DNA from: Opisthorchis felineus
Lineage: Eukaryota; Platyhelminthes; Trematoda; Opisthorchiida; Opisthorchiidae
DNA length: 64,000 nt
Direction: 5' to 3'
Assembly (NCBI GenBank): GCA_004794785.1
Contig: SJOL01008950.1
Location: 219,025-283,024, forward strand
The stretch's first letter is position 1; every line of letters begins with the position of its first letter. Made by a program: the position numbers and the translations under genes. Under the pieces are notes generated by a model. That model was not told where the DNA came from. It saw nothing but the letters and a program-made list of their open reading frames with translations, and ran no database searches. Of this stretch, positions 60,240 through 64,000 are shown piece after piece.

Positions 60240-63200
60240 GATAATAATATGTTTGCCAAAATGAACAATTTGTACTACCGTTAGTACCGCACACCGGGTT
60301 TAATATTTTTCATGTAATAGGATTATTCAGAATGCGGACATATCGCGTGACGTGTCCTTGTAAGATAGCTGAGTCCACCCAAGCAAAGAAACGATGCTCT
60401 TGCGAGTAATCTTCTTCCTCCAAATGATGTGACTTCTCCCTCAAAGTGGACCTGGTTGTTATGTAATTTCAACCTTCTGCCCGGAAGATGGCTCTGACAA
60501 ATTTACAGCAAAGGTTTGTTCCACTCGTAAAAATGAAAACTTGCAGAAACAGACATCCGCAGTTCAAACTGGATGGCACTCAGACAGCTCTGCTCGCCGA
60601 AAATTTTAGAAGTACAAATGAGTTAAACTCTAAGCGATCAATCTTAAGCAATGTCTAGAACTGAGCTCCATATTTGCAAGGGAAAGGCCTCATTCATAAA
60701 TATCTCGCCCGCTGACAAATTATCTGTGCTTATACCTTCGAAGCAAACTTCCTTACAGTGAAACTTTGTCATTTTGATTCGGTTCCAGACAACCCAAATT
60801 AACGTCAAAAATACGTATTTTCACAGTCGGGGTAAATGCTGAACTGTTTGCTTCTCTATTCTATGTGCTCCTGACGGCTACATTTGAGATAATAATACGT
60901 AAAAAATCAATCAGGTGGATTTATGCCATAGTTCATTTGATACAACCCTTTTTATCCTGTCTCTTTTTTGAAATCCAGAGAAAACATAATGTATAGATAT
61001 AATGATTTCCCTAATGGCTGAAACCATATGAGCCCGACTGAGGTGCTTCTAATTTCAGAGCTACCAATTTACCTAGTGTTTGAGATTCTCCTGACACTCC
61101 TTAACCGTTCGCTTAAATCGTAGAGATTACGTGCATTAAGATTCAGTTGGTTTGCTGTGAAGGTGGGGTCTCCTCTGAGCATTCAGGATTTGTAACTCAG
61201 TCAAAATGCACTCCGGTGATTAAAATAAGGAATAAAAAGAGACCACAACAACGTACACCTATCGTCTGTGGATGGACCCAACGAAACAGCGTAAAGCGAA
61301 GTGTAATGAAGAACATTTCAGCTTGTGTTAAGAATGTCAGAACAATCCTGCCAAAGTAACTAGCTCCGGTTATCTAAATGCTGAATACATTTCTGTATTT
61401 CGCCGTTTGAAACAAGCAGGAAACAATATAAGCTAGTTACTATCGACAGGAAAACCAGCATAAGGCAACATTGGCTTTGTATTTTACTACCCAGCGTGCC
61501 CTGTCACAAAGATGGAGAATCAAAGTGTGCACTTGTTACCATTTGTACCAATTGTTATTGGCACGGCAACTCTCAGTACATCATTTTCCTCGGCGGAGGT
61601 AGAGTCCTTGCTGTGGGGTGTGCTTTTTATCGGTTTGAATTTACTGTGTCATCAAACTCTGATTCTTGATACCAATAGTAAACTCAAAAAGCACCTTCCA
61701 TGTGAATAGTTTAATTCCGTTTGTGCGTCTTCCTCAGTAAAGCCTTAGGTAAGCTCCTCCAGCCCTAGTATTTTGTGTCAAGATGATGGCCGGTCCTCAC
61801 ATCCGAAGACGCATGTCAACACTCTTGTCTGGCTCAATCTGGTGTAGAAGCCACCAGACTTCGTTATCTTCAAATATTGGCTACTAAAGATTAACCCTCA
61901 CGGTTCCAAGTAGTCTTTTTTGTTTATTTCCACGATCAAACTCCGTTTTATTTTGTGTAGTTTGTTCATGCTTTCAGTAAACTAAGCGCATTTATGAACT
62001 TTTTAGTATGCGTTAAAATTCCTTGTGCAAATGTGCCTATCGAGTAGGTGGAAACCAATTCTTCCTACTATGGGCAAGCGCAACCTAAACCTTTTCTCAC
62101 GTTATCTACAGATTGCCTCATACAAAGCCAGTATCGATCCAAAGCCGTTGCTTGACAGCATTAGAATCAGTAGCAATACGTTCGTGAAATCGGGTACTTT
62201 GCATTCAAAAACGAATCTAATGAATTGTGAGTCTACCTTCGTGACGTGACACGTGTCTATCGACCCAATCGCTCGATGGTCTTTTAGGCCACCTTAAACC
62301 GCCTGATTAGACTAGACGCGTTCCGCTCACAACTGATTGTCCGTGTTTTCATCTCTTTAATCCTAAACAGCCTCGTTTGTTTACTTCATTTTTATCCTTA
62401 TTTTAATCAGTGTCCATGTACTGGCCTGACGAGGAGAATCCAATTAGACTAGTGCTTGACGCTCTGTACTCTTCCTGAAGCGTGGCATTTGGCTGCAGGA
62501 CAGTGGAATGGACAGCGTCGTCATTTGCAACCTCAAGTTCAGTGATCAGATTTTGTTTGAAATTTGCACACAATGAACTCGTGTATGCTGGGTCAATTAT
62601 CAGTGTCACGCCCAAAGTCTTCACGGTTCTGTTTGTCGTTGAAGTTGCCCAAACCACAACGGAATTTAATGAAACCGTCCTTAAGGTCATGGTTAATTCA
62701 CATTTACTTGCGGTCATACCGTAAAATGAGCGAAATTATTTTCCAGTGCACGGATTAGTGATGATACATCAGCGTAACAACGAAAATCCATTAGCTATAT
62801 AATGATCCATGTAGTGTGGAGTAATATCATTTAGACCAAAATGATGTTAAAAGAATTATTATGGATGATTGCGCTGGAATACTTGACAGAATGGTGAAAG
62901 CAAGCAACCACTGAGAATGACTAATCTCAACAAAAGCTTTTTTACAGTTGATTTCATCCACTGCAACTTGGGGCGTTCTGTTTTCAAACCGATTATGCAT
63001 TAAAATGTTTCTGTTTTCAACTCGAATAATAAATCGCGGAAATTAGGCGATTTGACCCTCGTTCTCAATGGTCGAAAAACGATGGTCTCCCTGACTGTGT
63101 AACCATTTTAAGAACCCTATCTTTCTTTACTTATCTTGCCAATAGAAAAGCCATGTTGTCAGTAAAATGGGCAAGTCTGTCTGTATGACTGAATGCCGAA

Positions 63201-64000
63201 AAATTGACTGAGTTTGAAGGAAATTGTTGTGTTTTTAGGTCCCTCAATCTTTCCCGTTATACCAAGTTTAGCTGTTATTAATCGTTAGATCATGAAAAAT
63301 GTATGTTGTAGTTTTGGTTACCTCCTCGAAAGTTCTCGCCTAGTTTGTTCTATCCATGTAACTTACCAAATGCCAATCAGCCCTAATTTGTCCTACCTTC
63401 TGGCAGTGAATGACACATGACCTTCAGCAAATACCATAGCAAGCCGGTAGACTTTAGTTGCTTTAAAACTTGAAGAAGTTGTATTGTGTAGATTGGTTGG
63501 TGGTGTGTGACTTAGCGGAAACATTCGTAGAAATTTATTTCACACCACAGACTTGGAAACATGGCTTCCCCATAAACCTACGTTTTGCCACTTGAGGTTT
63601 TTTCCATCAACCTGGTCCAGCGGAGCCTAAGTATATCTGGCAAATGTGTGCTCGTCAGGAATTTTTCCCTGAGCCATCTTTAAGCTAAGAACATATATAC
63701 ATTTAACGTGCAGGAACAAACTCCATGACTCATCAAATGTAAATTGTAGGATGTTCTATTAGCCTGGCCCAAATTTTGTACTGACTGAACAAACTCCTCC
63801 CAACTCAGCTGAGTGCTGTTCACAGCAGGGCTGATATTTCGTCCTTGGTTAACTGCGCCGTATCGTTCGACGGAAACACCGCAAAAAGGTGAGCTTTTAA
63901 CGGTGGTTATTACACTTCCAGGCCCATTATGCAACCTGATAGTAAGCTGGCATAATTTCAGAACTTAAGTTTGACCTTTTATGCGTAAATCCTCTACATG
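60240..64000. other. Unannotated stretch, one weak exon candidate
   Basis: No supported gene. On the minus strand 62,717-62,403 is open for 104 codons with a composition (Ser, Thr, Asn, Val rich, with segments such as LGVTLIIDPAYTSSL) that reads like a beta-rich extracellular domain. The plus strand is also open there, the upstream splice context is weak, and no family can be named. Confidence 0.35.

Overview
The window looks like non-coding flatworm (Platyhelminthes) DNA, most likely from a tapeworm or fluke. It is AT-rich (roughly 60% by eye) and has no bacterial-style gene packing. It carries decayed non-LTR retrotransposons of the RTE-like type whose C-terminal block (NLRHLWRRRDI, WLGHVLRMP, MTWQRS) I associate with flatworm genomes. 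The one gene-like locus is interrupted by introns of only about 33-39 bases, also a flatworm habit. The exact species cannot be told from the sequence.

Layout. 1-8,870: nothing recognisable apart from a GC-richer patch at about 560-880. 8,876-8,976: tRNA-derived SINE relic. 9,690-10,275: reverse transcriptase (RT) C-terminal relic. 15,036-16,165: the best preserved RT relic, with its 3' tail. 18,673-18,692: tRNA T-arm-like hairpin. 25,585-25,960: endonuclease-domain relic. 26,468-26,491: CA microsatellite. 35,371-37,005: a FAR1/MULE-transposase-derived gene or pseudogene with several mini-introns. 39,686-41,090: heavily shifted RT relic with the same 3' tail as the 15-16 kb copy. 52,825-52,892: SINE relic on the minus strand. 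54,276-55,905: the longest RT relic, linker plus RT domain. 57,108-57,407 and 59,926-60,235: two diverged copies of a ~300-bp LTR-like element with TG...CA ends. 58,063-58,083: a G-quadruplex motif on the minus strand. The remainder shows no feature I can support.

ORF length is not informative here. At this composition stop codons take about 6% of codons, so over six frames of 64 kb two or three open runs of about 128 codons are expected by chance. Only reading frames with family resemblance were called. No intact host gene was found, and the window may be intergenic or lie inside a very long intron. All five retrotransposon protein relics lie on the plus strand; if the window is intronic, that weakly suggests a minus-strand host gene.

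The most interesting locus is 35.4-37.0 kb. A FAR1/FLYWCH-like DNA-binding region runs into a MULE transposase core in one frame once three consensus mini-introns are removed. One unexplained in-frame stop (35,470) argues for a pseudogene, while the intron structure argues that it was once a spliced, gene-like unit rather than a raw transposon.
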